This document shows, one piece after another, positions 8,775-16,834 of a stretch of DNA of 64,000 nt (positions are counted from its first letter, which is position 1; each line of letters begins with the position of its first letter). Location: contig NZ_CP150254.1 of assembly GCF_037975445.1 (NCBI RefSeq), forward strand, positions 2,974,001-3,038,000. Reading direction: 5' to 3'. Made by a program: the position numbers and the translations under genes. The notes under the pieces were generated by a model. The model saw only the letters and a list, made by a program, of their open reading frames with translations, was not told where the DNA came from and did no database searches. This DNA is from Peribacillus sp. FSL P2-0133 (GTDB lineage: Bacteria > Bacillota > Bacilli > Bacillales > DSM-1321).

Positions 8775-8867
8775 AGCACCAGTTAGTTGAAGAAGAAGGT
8801 GTTATTTTCTACTTAAATAAAAAGTAAACCTCTCTTAGAGTCTATAATCCAAAATTTATTCCCTGTT

Positions 8868-10634
8868 TTACTCGTCTGATTCACTTTCTTCGAAATCCTC
8901 AAATTCATCATCATCAATTACGATAGGGTGAGGATTATTTTGAATGAATCTTACAGCATTTAAACCGATCATCTGAGCAGGTATTGAAGTGTTACCGTCT
9001 GGTAAAATAGGAGAAACAGAAAGATCAGCGACTTTAAGATTTTTGGTACCAAAGACATTTAGGACTTCATTGACAACACCATCTTGAATTGTCTTCGCCA
9101 TCTTACATTGCCCGCCATAATGGAAGAAATTCGAATAAGATGCTTTGACATAATCTCCAAGCTGCTTTCTTTTTTCTGCCTCATCCGTTAAAGTGAAGAT
9201 TTGCTCCGGAGGGTATACCACTTCATGAATGCCACTGTTATTTTTTCTAGCCTCTTTAATAATATTGTAAGTGTTGATATATTGATCCACCATGAAATCT
9301 AGATCATTCGTATCTGGCTGTAACGGATTGAAGGAAAACGACGGAAGAGCTTCTGGATCGCTATGGGAGGCCATAATTGTCCCCTTACTTCTTGGATTAA
9401 GGTCTATAATGCCAAAACTCATGATATTGGTAGGCTTGGTTAAATCTTGATTCCACGCATTACTAGTTATATCCGAAGCAGGTATAAATAGGGGTGCTGG
9501 GGCTCCTATCAGTTGAAGGCGGCGGCCCTCCAAACTATCCTTATGCTCTGCTTTAAAAGCACCTAAGGCGATAGGCTGATTAGGATCGGCTACAGCTATA
9601 GGAATTATCTGAGATGTATCCACCCTGACTCCCAAACCGGCATATGCTTGAGTTTGCAGATTGTAACCTACATTTGGATTTTCAATCAATGGTGTAATCC
9701 CTGCGTTAATCAAATCATCGGATCTACCAATCCCTGATCGTTGAAGGATTACTGAGGAGGAAAATCCTGCCGAAACGATAATACCTTTTCGGGCAAACGT
9801 TTTATAAGAAACACCGTCCTTGATATATTCAACTCCGATCGCAATCATCTGCCCTTTCTTTTTCTTAAATAAGATTTTGTTCACCGTTGTTTTAGCGAAA
9901 ATGACCAACTTTCTCTTTCCAACTCCAAACTCATCTGGATGAAACTCGTTACCCTGACTAACAATAATCTCATTTAAATATCCTGTTGCGGTCGAAGAAC
10001 GGGTAGTGGTACTACCAACCTCCTTCTGGTTAAATTGGGATTTGTAAAAAGTACAGTCACGTACGCCTGTGTTATAGTCCTCAACAATGTCAATGTCCAA
10101 TACTTTGGCTGTTGCATTTGTCAGCGTTTGTATGAGCCCATTCGGAGGAATATGCTGTTGTCTAACAAATATTGGTCCCTTACTTCCCCTTTCGTTCGGA
10201 CTTTGTGTTTGTCCAGTATAGGTTTCATTTTCGATAAACAAAGGACGAATTTGGTTGTAGTTCCATTGGTCGTTATCAACAAGATCAGCCCATTCGTCAT
10301 ACAGCTCTCTACTCCCGCGTACAGAATACATATCGTTAACTTCTGAGCTTCCACCAATGGCCCGCCCATTAACCGTAATAAGCTGCCGTAGAATGGAAGA
10401 CTCTATTCTGGATAGAAGGTTAGAGGCAAACTTATTATCACTGGCCAAAATAATGGCATCTAAAATGTTCGGGGTGCTTAACTGAGCAGTCATATTTGTT
10501 CCAGGCTCAAACACAAGTACGGAAGTTTTTCGGTCATCCGTTAATTTCTTAGCGACTACCCCGCCTGCCGTTCCAGCTCCTATGACAATATAATCAAATA
10601 TATTGTATTTATCAGTACCAGGTCTTATACCCAT
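8868..10634 (-). CDS. GMC-family FAD-dependent oxidoreductase
   Basis: Flavoprotein of the glucose-methanol-choline family, oxidising an alcohol or sugar at C-H. Seen: Rossmann FAD motif YIVIGAGTAGGVVAKKL near residue 17; the GMC_oxred_N signature NGRAIGGSSEVNDM; the second signature SAGFSSSVILQRSGIG; C-terminal FFHYGGQCKMA and the PDGNTSIPAQM region that normally bears the active-site His/Asn pair. Here those positions read N-F-F-H and G-N-T. Length 588 is slightly over average because of a very acidic C-terminus (DDDEFEDFEESESDE). AAAGGAG lies 10 bases before the ATG. The gene stands alone, so its substrate cannot be inferred. Confidence 0.85.
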   Translation of the reverse strand: MGIRPGTDKYNIFDYIVIGAGTAGGVVAKKLTDDRKTSVLVFEPGTNMTAQLSTPNILDAIILASDNKFASNLLSRIESSILRQLITVNGRAIGGSSEVNDMYSVRGSRELYDEWADLVDNDQWNYNQIRPLFIENETYTGQTQSPNERGSKGPIFVRQQHIPPNGLIQTLTNATAKVLDIDIVEDYNTGVRDCTFYKSQFNQKEVGSTTTRSSTATGYLNEIIVSQGNEFHPDEFGVGKRKLVIFAKTTVNKILFKKKKGQMIAIGVEYIKDGVSYKTFARKGIIVSAGFSSSVILQRSGIGRSDDLINAGITPLIENPNVGYNLQTQAYAGLGVRVDTSQIIPIAVADPNQPIALGAFKAEHKDSLEGRRLQLIGAPAPLFIPASDITSNAWNQDLTKPTNIMSFGIIDLNPRSKGTIMASHSDPEALPSFSFNPLQPDTNDLDFMVDQYINTYNIIKEARKNNSGIHEVVYPPEQIFTLTDEAEKRKQLGDYVKASYSNFFHYGGQCKMAKTIQDGVVNEVLNVFGTKNLKVADLSVSPILPDGNTSIPAQMIGLNAVRFIQNNPHPIVIDDDEFEDFEESESDE

Positions 10635-10727
10635 ACGTATCTATCTCCTTTCATTAAATTAGTTTATGTTCATAGAAGTCCGAGGTAATGGGGTATAATC
10701 TATTTTTCATAAATTGTGTCTTAGCGC

Positions 10728-10809
10728 ACTATCCTGCTCCTTTAGCCCCATAAGAAAAAGAGCTGCCGAAGCAACTCCCTTATTGAAGTAAAGAATCCTC
10801 TTAGTTGAA
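10728..10809 (-). repeat. Interspersed terminator-like repeat, second hairpin subtype
   Basis: ACTATCCTGCTCC..., ATAAGAAAAAGAGCTGCCGA...GCAACTCCCTTAT, ...TTAGTTGAAAAG. It lies 10 bases beyond the minus-strand stop of the GNAT remnant and would act as its terminator. Confidence 0.7.
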
Positions 10810-10819
10810 AAGAGTGAAG

Positions 10820-11060
10820 TTAAATTATACCTTTCATTCTAATTACCTTCCCAACTAACTCAGATTTAAGTTCTAGCATTCCGTTTTTTTTATAATAGGC
10901 AATTGCTTGTTTGTTACTTGGTGACACTCGAAGGTGGTATTCATCAACTCCATTGTTTCTAAAGAAATTCAAGGCATATTCATGCAATTTTTTTCCTAGA
11001 CCCTCTCCACGTTTTTTTTGTAATAATATAAATTTACATATCCAATTTTGTTGCCTTCAT
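10820..11060 (-). pseudogene. GNAT acetyltransferase, 5'-truncated and frameshifted
   Basis: The last ~65 codons read ...RGEGLGKKLHEYALNFF, then VSPSNKQAIAYYKKNGM, a textbook GNAT acetyl-CoA binding loop (R-x-x-G-x-G) and C-terminal motif B. The strand just before (EYEGNKIGYVNLYYYKK) is in another frame; the frames join at an A8 run (T8 on the plus strand, 11012-11019), where one more A would restore reading. The N-terminal half is missing. Without the indel it would be a simple N-acetyltransferase of unknown substrate. Confidence 0.7.
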
Positions 11061-11459
11061 ATTCTCAATGACTTTCCTTGTTCAGTTCGTGGATAAAAAT
11101 CCACTTCACAGTAGTAGTTACCTTCTCCTACACCCTGATAATTCTTAGGAAACATAATGCTATGCTTTCCAAAGTTAGCCTCCGTATGCCCCCCTCGTGG
11201 GAATATCGAATATGACGATCTCACAATCCCCTTTATATTGTTTCGTCTTATCAGCTAAAACGTTAGGCAGGTCTAACAAAGAATAAACAAATAGGGACCC
11301 TGATAGGAGAAATAAAGAGGCGACTCCAAGAATGTCCTTGATCGGTATCTTATACGAATCTCCGTTTTTCTTTTTCAATTTATAAAAATGCCAAAAATAA
11401 GCCGACATTCCCACAAGCATTACAAATGACAAGATTAGTAAAGAGAAATACTGTGCCAA
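11057..11459 (-). pseudogene. Small membrane protein, frameshifted at a G6 run
   Basis: From ATG 11459 the frame gives two membrane helices (residues 5-25 and 42-64) and an outer segment QYKGDCEIVIFDIPTRG, then ends early at 11175. Removing one G from the run of six (C6 on the plus strand, 11189-11194) opens a continuation, HTEANFGKHSIMFPKNYQ and on to EVDFYPRTEQGKSLRI, ending at TGA 11057-11059. I infer a ~135-residue ancestral membrane protein of unknown function. It may be a true frameshift, a sequencing error in a homopolymer, or a phase-variable run. Confidence 0.55.
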
Positions 11460-11568
11460 TATTCTTCAATTCCTTTTTTAGAGTTTCTTCTTATACGTTT
11501 TCCGAATCAATGGTGTTTCAATTTATCTGTTTCCAAATTAACCCATATAAAGGAATGAAACCTTATTG

Positions 11569-11655
11569 AACTATACTGCCCATTTAGTTCCAAAAGAAAA
11601 AGCTGCCTTAAAGACAGCTCCGATCTTCAGCTAACGCACCCGTTAGTTGCATAAG
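11569..11655 (-). repeat. Interspersed terminator-like repeat, copy C
   Basis: GAACTATACTGCCCATTTAG, then AAAAGCTGCCTTAAAGACAGCTC, then CAGCTAACGCACCCGTTAG; all three modules of the family are present. The rest of 11463-12059 holds only the hairpin at 11721 and AT-rich DNA. Confidence 0.8.
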
Positions 11656-11720
11656 ACTTGTAGCTTTAGATTAATGTTTGATCAAATTGATAATAATAAC
11701 CTTGATAAACAACAAAAAGA

Positions 11721-11762
11721 AAGAGCGTGTTTTGAAAAAAAGATTGATCAAAACACGCTCTT
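11721..11762 (-). terminator. Strong hairpin of the GATTGATCAAAA family
   Basis: Perfect 15-bp stem AAGAGCGTGTTTTGA / TCAAAACACGCTCTT with a 12-base loop; on the minus strand it is followed by TCTTTTTG. It lies about 300 bases downstream of gltT and may be its terminator. Related hairpins are at 53666 and 59341. Confidence 0.6.
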
Positions 11763-12059
11763 AATATATTCAATTCAATCATTCTTTTATAAAAAAGTTT
11801 GATCACTTCTGTGATCCTTACTCAATAAAAGCGCCCGATTGCGGAAGACCGATATATAGTATATGATAATCGAAATTTGGAAATCACTCTGGATTACTTG
11901 CTTCATATAAAGAGTCCATCTCTTCTCAACTATAATCTTGAAGTTTTACACCAGAACCATAAAAACATTATCGCGGTTATGTTGAGGATGAACCTCCAAT
12001 CATTTAGGTTAATTTCTTCAAAGAGAATTCCGATTCCTATTCTTAGTCATTAAACTCGG

Positions 12060-13316
12060 TCATGAAACATTATGCGACTTTATTTTCACTTCATTAAATT
12101 GACCTTCCCATTTAGAGATGACGATTGCCGCAAGTGAATTACCAATAACGTTTACTACTGTACGTCCCATATCAAGAATACGGTCGATACCGGCAATAAA
12201 TGCTAGACCTTCAATAGGAATACCAACTGTTCCTAATGTCGCTAAAAGAACTACGAAAGATACACCTGGTACACCCGCAATCCCCTTAGACGTGATCATT
12301 AACACTAGCATTAGCGTAATTTGCTCATACACGCTTAAATCAATTCCATACATTTGAGCGATGAAGATAGCTGCTAACGCTTGATATAATGTAGAGCCAT
12401 CAAGGTTAAAAGAGTATCCAGTCGGAATAACAAATGTAGCAATATGTTTCGGACATCCCGCTTTCTCCATTTTTTCCATGATTTTCGGAAGAACCGCTTC
12501 TGAACTTGCTGTAGAGAACGCAAGTATCAATTCTTCTTTTAGAAGTTTAATCAACGTAAAAATATTGAATCCTACAAATTTCGCTATAAGACCCAGAATG
12601 ACAATTACAAAGAAAATCATTGAGCCGTATACAGAAAGCGCTAACTTTCCTAACGGAATTAAAGATTCCAAACCGAACTTGGAGATGGTCACACCGATTA
12701 GTGCAAATACCCCGATAGGAGCAAATTTCATGACCATGTTAGTTAGGTAGAACATTCCTTCTGCTGTACCTTGGAAGAAACGGAATACTGGTTTACCTTT
12801 ATCACCGATAGCCGCAATACTAAGCCCAAACAACACGGAGAAGAAAATGATCGCTAGCATATCGCCTTCTACCATGGCTTTAACTGGATTGGATGGTACA
12901 ATGTGAACGAGTGTATCTACAAAGGATTCATGCTGCTTAGTTTCTGCTGTATCCACATATGTAGAGATATCAGTTTGTTCCAGATTATTCATATTCACAC
13001 CAGCACCAGGCTGGATGATATTCGCTGAAATTAAACCAACAGCAATCGCTATCATAGTTACCACTACAAAGTATGATAATGATTTAGCACCTAGTTTACC
13101 TACCGCTTTCAAATCACCTACACCAGCAACTGCAACGATAAGACTTGACACAATGATTGGCACAACAATCATTTTAATCATTCGTAGAAAAATGTCTCCG
13201 AATGGCTGTAAAAAGTTTTGGGCCGTCTCATTTCCATAAAAAATGGCACCAACGATAATCCCTAGAATTAAACCAATGAAAATTTGGCTAGCTAAACTTA
13301 ATTTAAATTTCTTCAT
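12060..13316 (-). CDS. gltT: Glutamate/aspartate:cation symporter, GltT/GltP type
   Basis: Membrane carrier of the dicarboxylate/amino acid:cation symporter family, importing acidic amino acids with Na+ or H+. Diagnostic motifs: FSTASSEAVLP (the serine-rich hairpin 1), PTGYSFNLDGSTLYQAL (the NMDGT-equivalent ion site of TM7), ITSKGIAGVPG (hairpin 2) and AGIDRILDMGRTVVNVIGN (TM8 substrate site with D and N). 418 residues, usual length. The N-terminus (MKKFKLSLASQIFIGLILGIIVGAIFYG...) resembles B. subtilis GltT more than GltP. It stands alone in a long AT-rich spacer; a 22-bp perfect inverted repeat lies 225 bases upstream. Confidence 0.9.
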   Translation of the reverse strand: MKKFKLSLASQIFIGLILGIIVGAIFYGNETAQNFLQPFGDIFLRMIKMIVVPIIVSSLIVAVAGVGDLKAVGKLGAKSLSYFVVVTMIAIAVGLISANIIQPGAGVNMNNLEQTDISTYVDTAETKQHESFVDTLVHIVPSNPVKAMVEGDMLAIIFFSVLFGLSIAAIGDKGKPVFRFFQGTAEGMFYLTNMVMKFAPIGVFALIGVTISKFGLESLIPLGKLALSVYGSMIFFVIVILGLIAKFVGFNIFTLIKLLKEELILAFSTASSEAVLPKIMEKMEKAGCPKHIATFVIPTGYSFNLDGSTLYQALAAIFIAQMYGIDLSVYEQITLMLVLMITSKGIAGVPGVSFVVLLATLGTVGIPIEGLAFIAGIDRILDMGRTVVNVIGNSLAAIVISKWEGQFNEVKIKSHNVS

Positions 13317-13540
13317 TTACTTTCCTCACCTTTCCCTTTTCATTATGCTTAAGCTCTTTTTACTTTTTGACCTTTACTACCATGACTCTGTATCCCCTAA
13401 CGATTACCATTGTTAATAAAAACTTAACTTTTCATTTACTTTATCATCGAAATTACAACATCCTACAAAAAACTACAAAAACTCACATTTATTATTTTAG
13501 AATATTCTGAAATGTAAACGCGCCCATTTTTTTACGCATG

Positions 13541-13590
13541 CAAATATGCGAAAGAACAAGTATAGGAGTACTTGTTCTTTCGCATATTTG
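13541..13590. repeat. 22-bp perfect inverted repeat
   Basis: CAAATATGCGAAAGAACAAG plus TA, a 6-base loop (TAGGAG), then the exact complement. There is no T-run on either side, so it is not an ordinary terminator. It sits between gltT and the recombinase remnant. Confidence 0.8.
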
Positions 13591-13724
13591 TATAATTAAT
13601 GACTCCTACTTCTATCGCTTCGTTTCAAAATAAAGAACTTGAAAGAATTTTTTCACGTTAATTCGACTATAAGCGAAGCTTGCTCCTGAGCTTTTTTTGC
13701 AGTTCTGTCACCTTTTGGCGGACC

Positions 13725-13847
13725 ATGGCAAAATCAAAAAACTTTGTAGCGTATTTCTCCATTTTCGAGCTTATTATTAGTGAACGAATAAAGTCGGATC
13801 TTCAAGCAGCAAGATCAAGAGGTAAGAAAGGCGGGAGACCTGTATAA
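13725..13847 (+). pseudogene. Serine recombinase (resolvase/invertase) fragment, catalytic-domain end
   Basis: Reads ...FSIFELIISERIKSDLQAAR, then SRGKKGGRPV and a stop. This matches the end of the E-helix and the ARGRKGGRP hinge of Hin/Tn3-type serine recombinases. Only ~40 codons remain; the catalytic serine region is gone and the DNA-binding HTH is missing. A fragment encoding just such an HTH lies at 33942-34034. The DNA around it (13600-13720, 13850-13990) shows no other gene; an isolated repeat end (GCACCCGTTAGTG) lies at 13940. Confidence 0.65.
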
Positions 13848-14011
13848 GTATTTAGACAAGGCACACTAGGTTTACCTCAGTAAATCACGACGGATTAAAG
13901 CAGCACCCCTGTGGTGACTAGGCCTAAATGAAGGAAAGCACCCGTTAGTGTAACAAGAAAACAGCTTAATAACAGTAAAATTTTTATTTCAAGCACCTAT
14001 TAGTACAATTA

Positions 14012-14176
14012 TTATTTTTCCCTAAGATGATTTAATAGTGCAATAGCCAATAAAAGAATTGATAAGCCAGTCCCTGAACTATCAGGTCCTACATCTAAGA
14101 AAATTGGAGAAACAAAGTGATTTAAAACTGTAATGATTACGGCAAATGTAACCAAAGAAATATTTGTTTTCTTCAA
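14012..14176 (-). CDS. 54-residue membrane protein
   Basis: TTG start with AGGAAG 7 bases upstream; encodes MKKTNISLVTFAVIITVLNH..., with a central PIFLDVGPDSSGTG turn and a second helix ILLLAIALLNHLREK. Two hydrophobic helices and a short charged tail. No family recognised. Good SD and codon pattern make it likely real, though it is below usual annotation cut-offs. Confidence 0.5.
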   Translation of the reverse strand: MKKTNISLVTFAVIITVLNHFVSPIFLDVGPDSSGTGLSILLLAIALLNHLREK

Positions 14177-14243
14177 AGTAAAAACTTCCTATTAAATAAC
14201 GAAGGCAAGTAAAAATTCTCCTTTTAAATTATAACTCTTAATG

Positions 14244-14326
14244 AACTATCCGCCCCGATAGTTGCAAAAAGAAAAAGCTGCCTTAAAGACAGCTCTGATC
14301 TTCAGCTAACGCACCCGCTAGTTGAA
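14244..14326 (-). repeat. Interspersed terminator-like repeat, copy D (good representative)
   Basis: Three hairpins in series: AACTATC-CGCCCC-GATAGTT; AAAGCTGCC-TTAAAGA-CAGCTC; CAGCTAACG-CACC-CGCTAGTTG. In the first, both arms have changed together relative to AACTAAC/GTTAGTT copies, which supports RNA or cruciform pairing. Read on the minus strand, the middle hairpin is followed by TTTTTCTTT, i.e. a rho-independent terminator 29 bases after the stop of the CPCC gene. Confidence 0.85.
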
Positions 14327-14354
14327 GATCAAAATAATAACTACTATATGTACC

Positions 14355-14618
14355 TCACTCTAACGGTTTCCAATTTGGGTCCTTTATATCGGATTTATTT
14401 GGCTTTCTTACATACTGTAAACTTCTTTCACCTTTAGCCCCAAATTTTTTAAAACTTTGTTGTGCTTCTCTAAAGGAAACATAATTTGCTCCATCCTCAT
14501 CTGGATGTTCATATTGGTAACCATCATCTTCCCAAAAACAGATTTCACAAATATCATACGTTCCAGGAGGTTCTTCATCTAATGTTTTATATCCACAGCA
14601 AGGACAAGTATATTTCAT
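14355..14618 (-). CDS. CPCC-family cysteine-rich small protein
   Basis: 87 residues. Starts MKYTCPCCGYKTLDEEPPGTY, followed by CEICFWEDDG: the C-P-C-C and C-x-x-C pair of the CPCC family, probably binding one zinc ion. The remaining part, with FREAQQSFKKFGA, is conserved in the family. Function unknown. Followed on its strand by repeat copy D and preceded by copy E. Confidence 0.85.
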   Translation of the reverse strand: MKYTCPCCGYKTLDEEPPGTYDICEICFWEDDGYQYEHPDEDGANYVSFREAQQSFKKFGAKGERSLQYVRKPNKSDIKDPNWKPLE

Positions 14619-14664
14619 ACAATCACCTCGACAATTCTTATGAATTCCACCATGATTTCTTGTT

Positions 14665-14735
14665 CAACTATCCTGCCCCAATCATAAAGAAAAAGCTGCC
14701 TTAAAGACAGCTCCAATCTTAAACTAACGCACCCG
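14665..14735 (-). repeat. Interspersed terminator-like repeat, copy E
   Basis: CAACTATCCTGCCCCA, AAAAGCTGCC-TTAAAGA-CAGCTC, CTAACGCACCCG; the last arm is truncated. It lies between the CPCC gene start and the hydrolase stop. Confidence 0.75.
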
Positions 14736-14829
14736 TTTTTAAAGTGGCTCTGTTATATTCATTGTTGATTTTATCAAAAAAAAAACGATTTTTATCGATC
14801 AGTTTGCAACAATTTACGGTCATTTGTAA

Positions 14830-15666
14830 TCAGCCCTTTAAAAATGTTAGCAGTGCTTCATTAAATTCTTTGGCATGTGTTGCATTGAACCCATGTGGAC
14901 CACCCTTTATTAAAGTTACCTTTGAATCAGGAATTGCTTCATGTGTCAGCTTCCCACTATATTCAAATGGAACAATTGCATCTGAATCACTATGAAGAAC
15001 AAGGGTAGGTATATTAAACTTGGCTAAATCCTCTCTGAAATCCGTTTTGCTGAAAGCAGAAATACATTCTAGTGTCCCTTTAGGCGATGCACCTGCTGCA
15101 ATATCCCTATTGTAAAGTCGGAATGGTTCACTGACTAAGTCAGTTCGTTCTCCAGCAGCAAAAAATCCTCTCGTAAACTCATCAAGAAATGCTAGGCGAT
15201 CATTTTTTACTCCATTTTCTAATCCTTGAATGACTGCATCATCAAATGCTCCCTCAGGATGTTCTGCTGACTTGTAAAGAAATGGTGGTACAGCTCCTGC
15301 AAATACAGCCTTCTCTACTCTATTTGTTCCGTAAGTTCCGATATAGCGGGCTACTTCTCCACCCCCCATTGAAAATCCGACCAGTGTCACATTTTGGATA
15401 TCCAAATGCTCTAGTAACAGGTGTAAATCAGTAGCGAATGTGTCATAATCATAACCGTTCCATGGCTGAGAAGAGTTCCCGAACCCTCGACGGTCATAAG
15501 TTATGACTCTGTATCCAGCCTCAACGAGAGCAGGAACTTGATATTCCCAAGATCGGCCACTTAATGGCCATCCGTGAATTAATACTACCGGCTTCCCTGT
15601 ACCGTGATCCTCATAATATAATTCAATCGGTGTTTCATTTTCGGTTCCTACAGTAATTTTTGCCAT
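14830..15666 (-). CDS. Alpha/beta hydrolase, cofactor-free haloperoxidase/esterase type
   Basis: 278 residues. Oxyanion region LIHGWPLSGRSWE near residue 30; nucleophile elbow VGFSMGGGE (serine near residue 99); acid in HSDSDAIVPFE; catalytic histidine in KGGPHGFNATHA near the C-terminus. This pattern and length are those of the non-heme chloroperoxidase-like esterase group, which hydrolyses esters and can form peracids in vitro. Physiological substrate unknown. Single gene; repeat copy E lies about 95 bases past its stop codon. Confidence 0.88.
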   Translation of the reverse strand: MAKITVGTENETPIELYYEDHGTGKPVVLIHGWPLSGRSWEYQVPALVEAGYRVITYDRRGFGNSSQPWNGYDYDTFATDLHLLLEHLDIQNVTLVGFSMGGGEVARYIGTYGTNRVEKAVFAGAVPPFLYKSAEHPEGAFDDAVIQGLENGVKNDRLAFLDEFTRGFFAAGERTDLVSEPFRLYNRDIAAGASPKGTLECISAFSKTDFREDLAKFNIPTLVLHSDSDAIVPFEYSGKLTHEAIPDSKVTLIKGGPHGFNATHAKEFNEALLTFLKG

Positions 15667-15889
15667 TTTTCTACCTCCAAAAAATATTCCGATATATATC
15701 CTATTCTCTAATAATACGGATGAATCCCGTAGCCTATTTATTCACGTTTTATGTCGCGGACTCCAAGCATAATGAATCCTATTGTTCCGATGATTCATTT
15801 TCTGTTTTGTAACAATTCCCCATCCAATACCTTTTTTATCATGAATGCAACTTAAAAGAAGTTTATCTAAAACTGATAATCTCCTTTTG

Positions 15890-16054
15890 TTAAACTAGAA
15901 CAGGAGTGTGATCGATCCAATGAATAAATTGTCGTAAATAGCTCTGAAGATATCGTTTTGGTTTTTCGTCAGTAAGCGCTTTCTGATTGTAGTCAATCTT
16001 TTCGTGTACTTGCGAAATTAGTACTTTTTGAAATGGAACGACATTAGCTTGCAT
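15890..16054 (-). CDS. Possible 54-residue protein, or frameshifted small gene
   Basis: Open frame MQANVVPFQKVLISQVHEK... ending FIHWIDHTPVLV. The strong AAGGAGGGG at 16071-16079 fits an earlier ATG (16067) whose frame gives only MTKSHAS before a stop at 16044; skipping two bases would join MTKSHAS to NVVPFQKV. It is either a leader peptide plus gene or a small gene broken by a 2-base insertion. No family recognised. 15670-15890 shows nothing further. Confidence 0.3.
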   Translation of the reverse strand: MQANVVPFQKVLISQVHEKIDYNQKALTDEKPKRYLQSYLRQFIHWIDHTPVLV

Positions 16055-16176
16055 GGCTTTTGGTCATATCCCCTCCTTGTTTGAAATACCTATTCATGAT
16101 ACTATACTTTATCAAATGCGGGAATGGGTTCCAATAATGGAATAAAAAAGATAAACGAAAATAAGGTTACATTTCG

Positions 16177-16212
16177 AAAAGCCTTGAATTCAATAGAATC
16201 TAAGGCTTTTTG
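16177..16212 (+). terminator. Terminator-like hairpin
   Basis: AAAAGCCTTG / TAAGGCTTTTTG across a 14-base loop. No gene is seen upstream on the plus strand, so it is probably a relic. Confidence 0.4.
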
Positions 16213-16439
16213 TGTATGGGTTCCGTTAATATAACGTCTGGATGAAAAGAATTGAACAATAGGAAAGACAACTAAAGTAAGAGACAGGGTTGCAAATAAA
16301 GATATATCCCCTTCGTCTTTTTGAACTTTACGTTTAAATCCCCAAGTAGCAATATGTTAGTTAAAACCACAACCATTCCTATAACACCTCTTACTCCTTG
16401 CTAGTTCCAGGATGAAGTCTAATTCTAATTCCTTGTTGA

Positions 16440-16830
16440 ACTGTCCTGCCCCTATTAGCATTCCTGTAGTTCGTTATTTCGGCTTTGCGCTCCTTCGTCA
16501 TGCACGATTGCATCTCGCTGAGGCAAGCTCCGGGATGTGAAAAAGCCAAATTGTCCTTTCCAAATGTGGAGGATCACGACTGCGGCGTTATCCTTCCTTG
16601 CGACCATGAGCCTGGTGATGAATAACCCTGAGTTTAAAGCCCTACACTCCAACAATGTTAAAGTGAAAAAGATTAAGAAAATTAAATCCATCATGAAAAC
16701 TCGCCCGTGTCCTAGTAGGGATTCTAAACCTCAGGTCTTACTTTCAATTAAACCCCAGGCCTGTTTTCTTAAGATGGCTTTGTCAGTACACTTAATCATA
16801 CAAATAAAATTCACTTAAAGGGAGAAAGAA
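16440..16830. other. GC-richer noncoding island, probable mobile-element end remnant
   Basis: Starts with a truncated repeat start (CTGTCCTGCCCCTATTAG, 16441-16458) and continues with G+C richer DNA containing TCCTTCGTCATGC (near 16493). Open frames of 79 (minus) and 93 (plus) codons overlap here, but neither has an SD or a recognisable domain, so I do not call a gene. The same 13-mer occurs near 34786. Sequence after about 16640 is AT-rich and leads into the next gene. Confidence 0.35.
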
Positions 16831-16834
16831 TACT

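Larger units (their letters stand above)
7206..8776 (-). mobile_element. IS110-family insertion sequence, copy 1
   Basis: About 1.57 kb between two AG dinucleotides (7206-7207 and 8775-8776; CT in transposase orientation), with no target duplication and no long terminal inverted repeats, as expected for IS110. It holds one transposase frame (broken), about 118 bases of 3' noncoding DNA and about 246 bases of 5' noncoding DNA. The boundaries come from comparison with copies at 33231 and 59460 and from the interrupted repeat on both sides. The inner hairpin AAGGTCAACCAG / CTGGTCAACCTT (8737-8763) near the 5' end may shield the element from outside transcription. Confidence 0.8.

Noticed and set aside
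13541-13590. Perfect inverted repeat as the terminator of gltT or another gene
   Set aside because: It lies upstream of gltT, has no U-tract on either strand, and no gene ends near it.
16455-16818. Overlapping 79- and 93-codon open frames on opposite strands
   Set aside because: No SD, no recognisable domain, biased composition; more likely noncoding mobile-element DNA.
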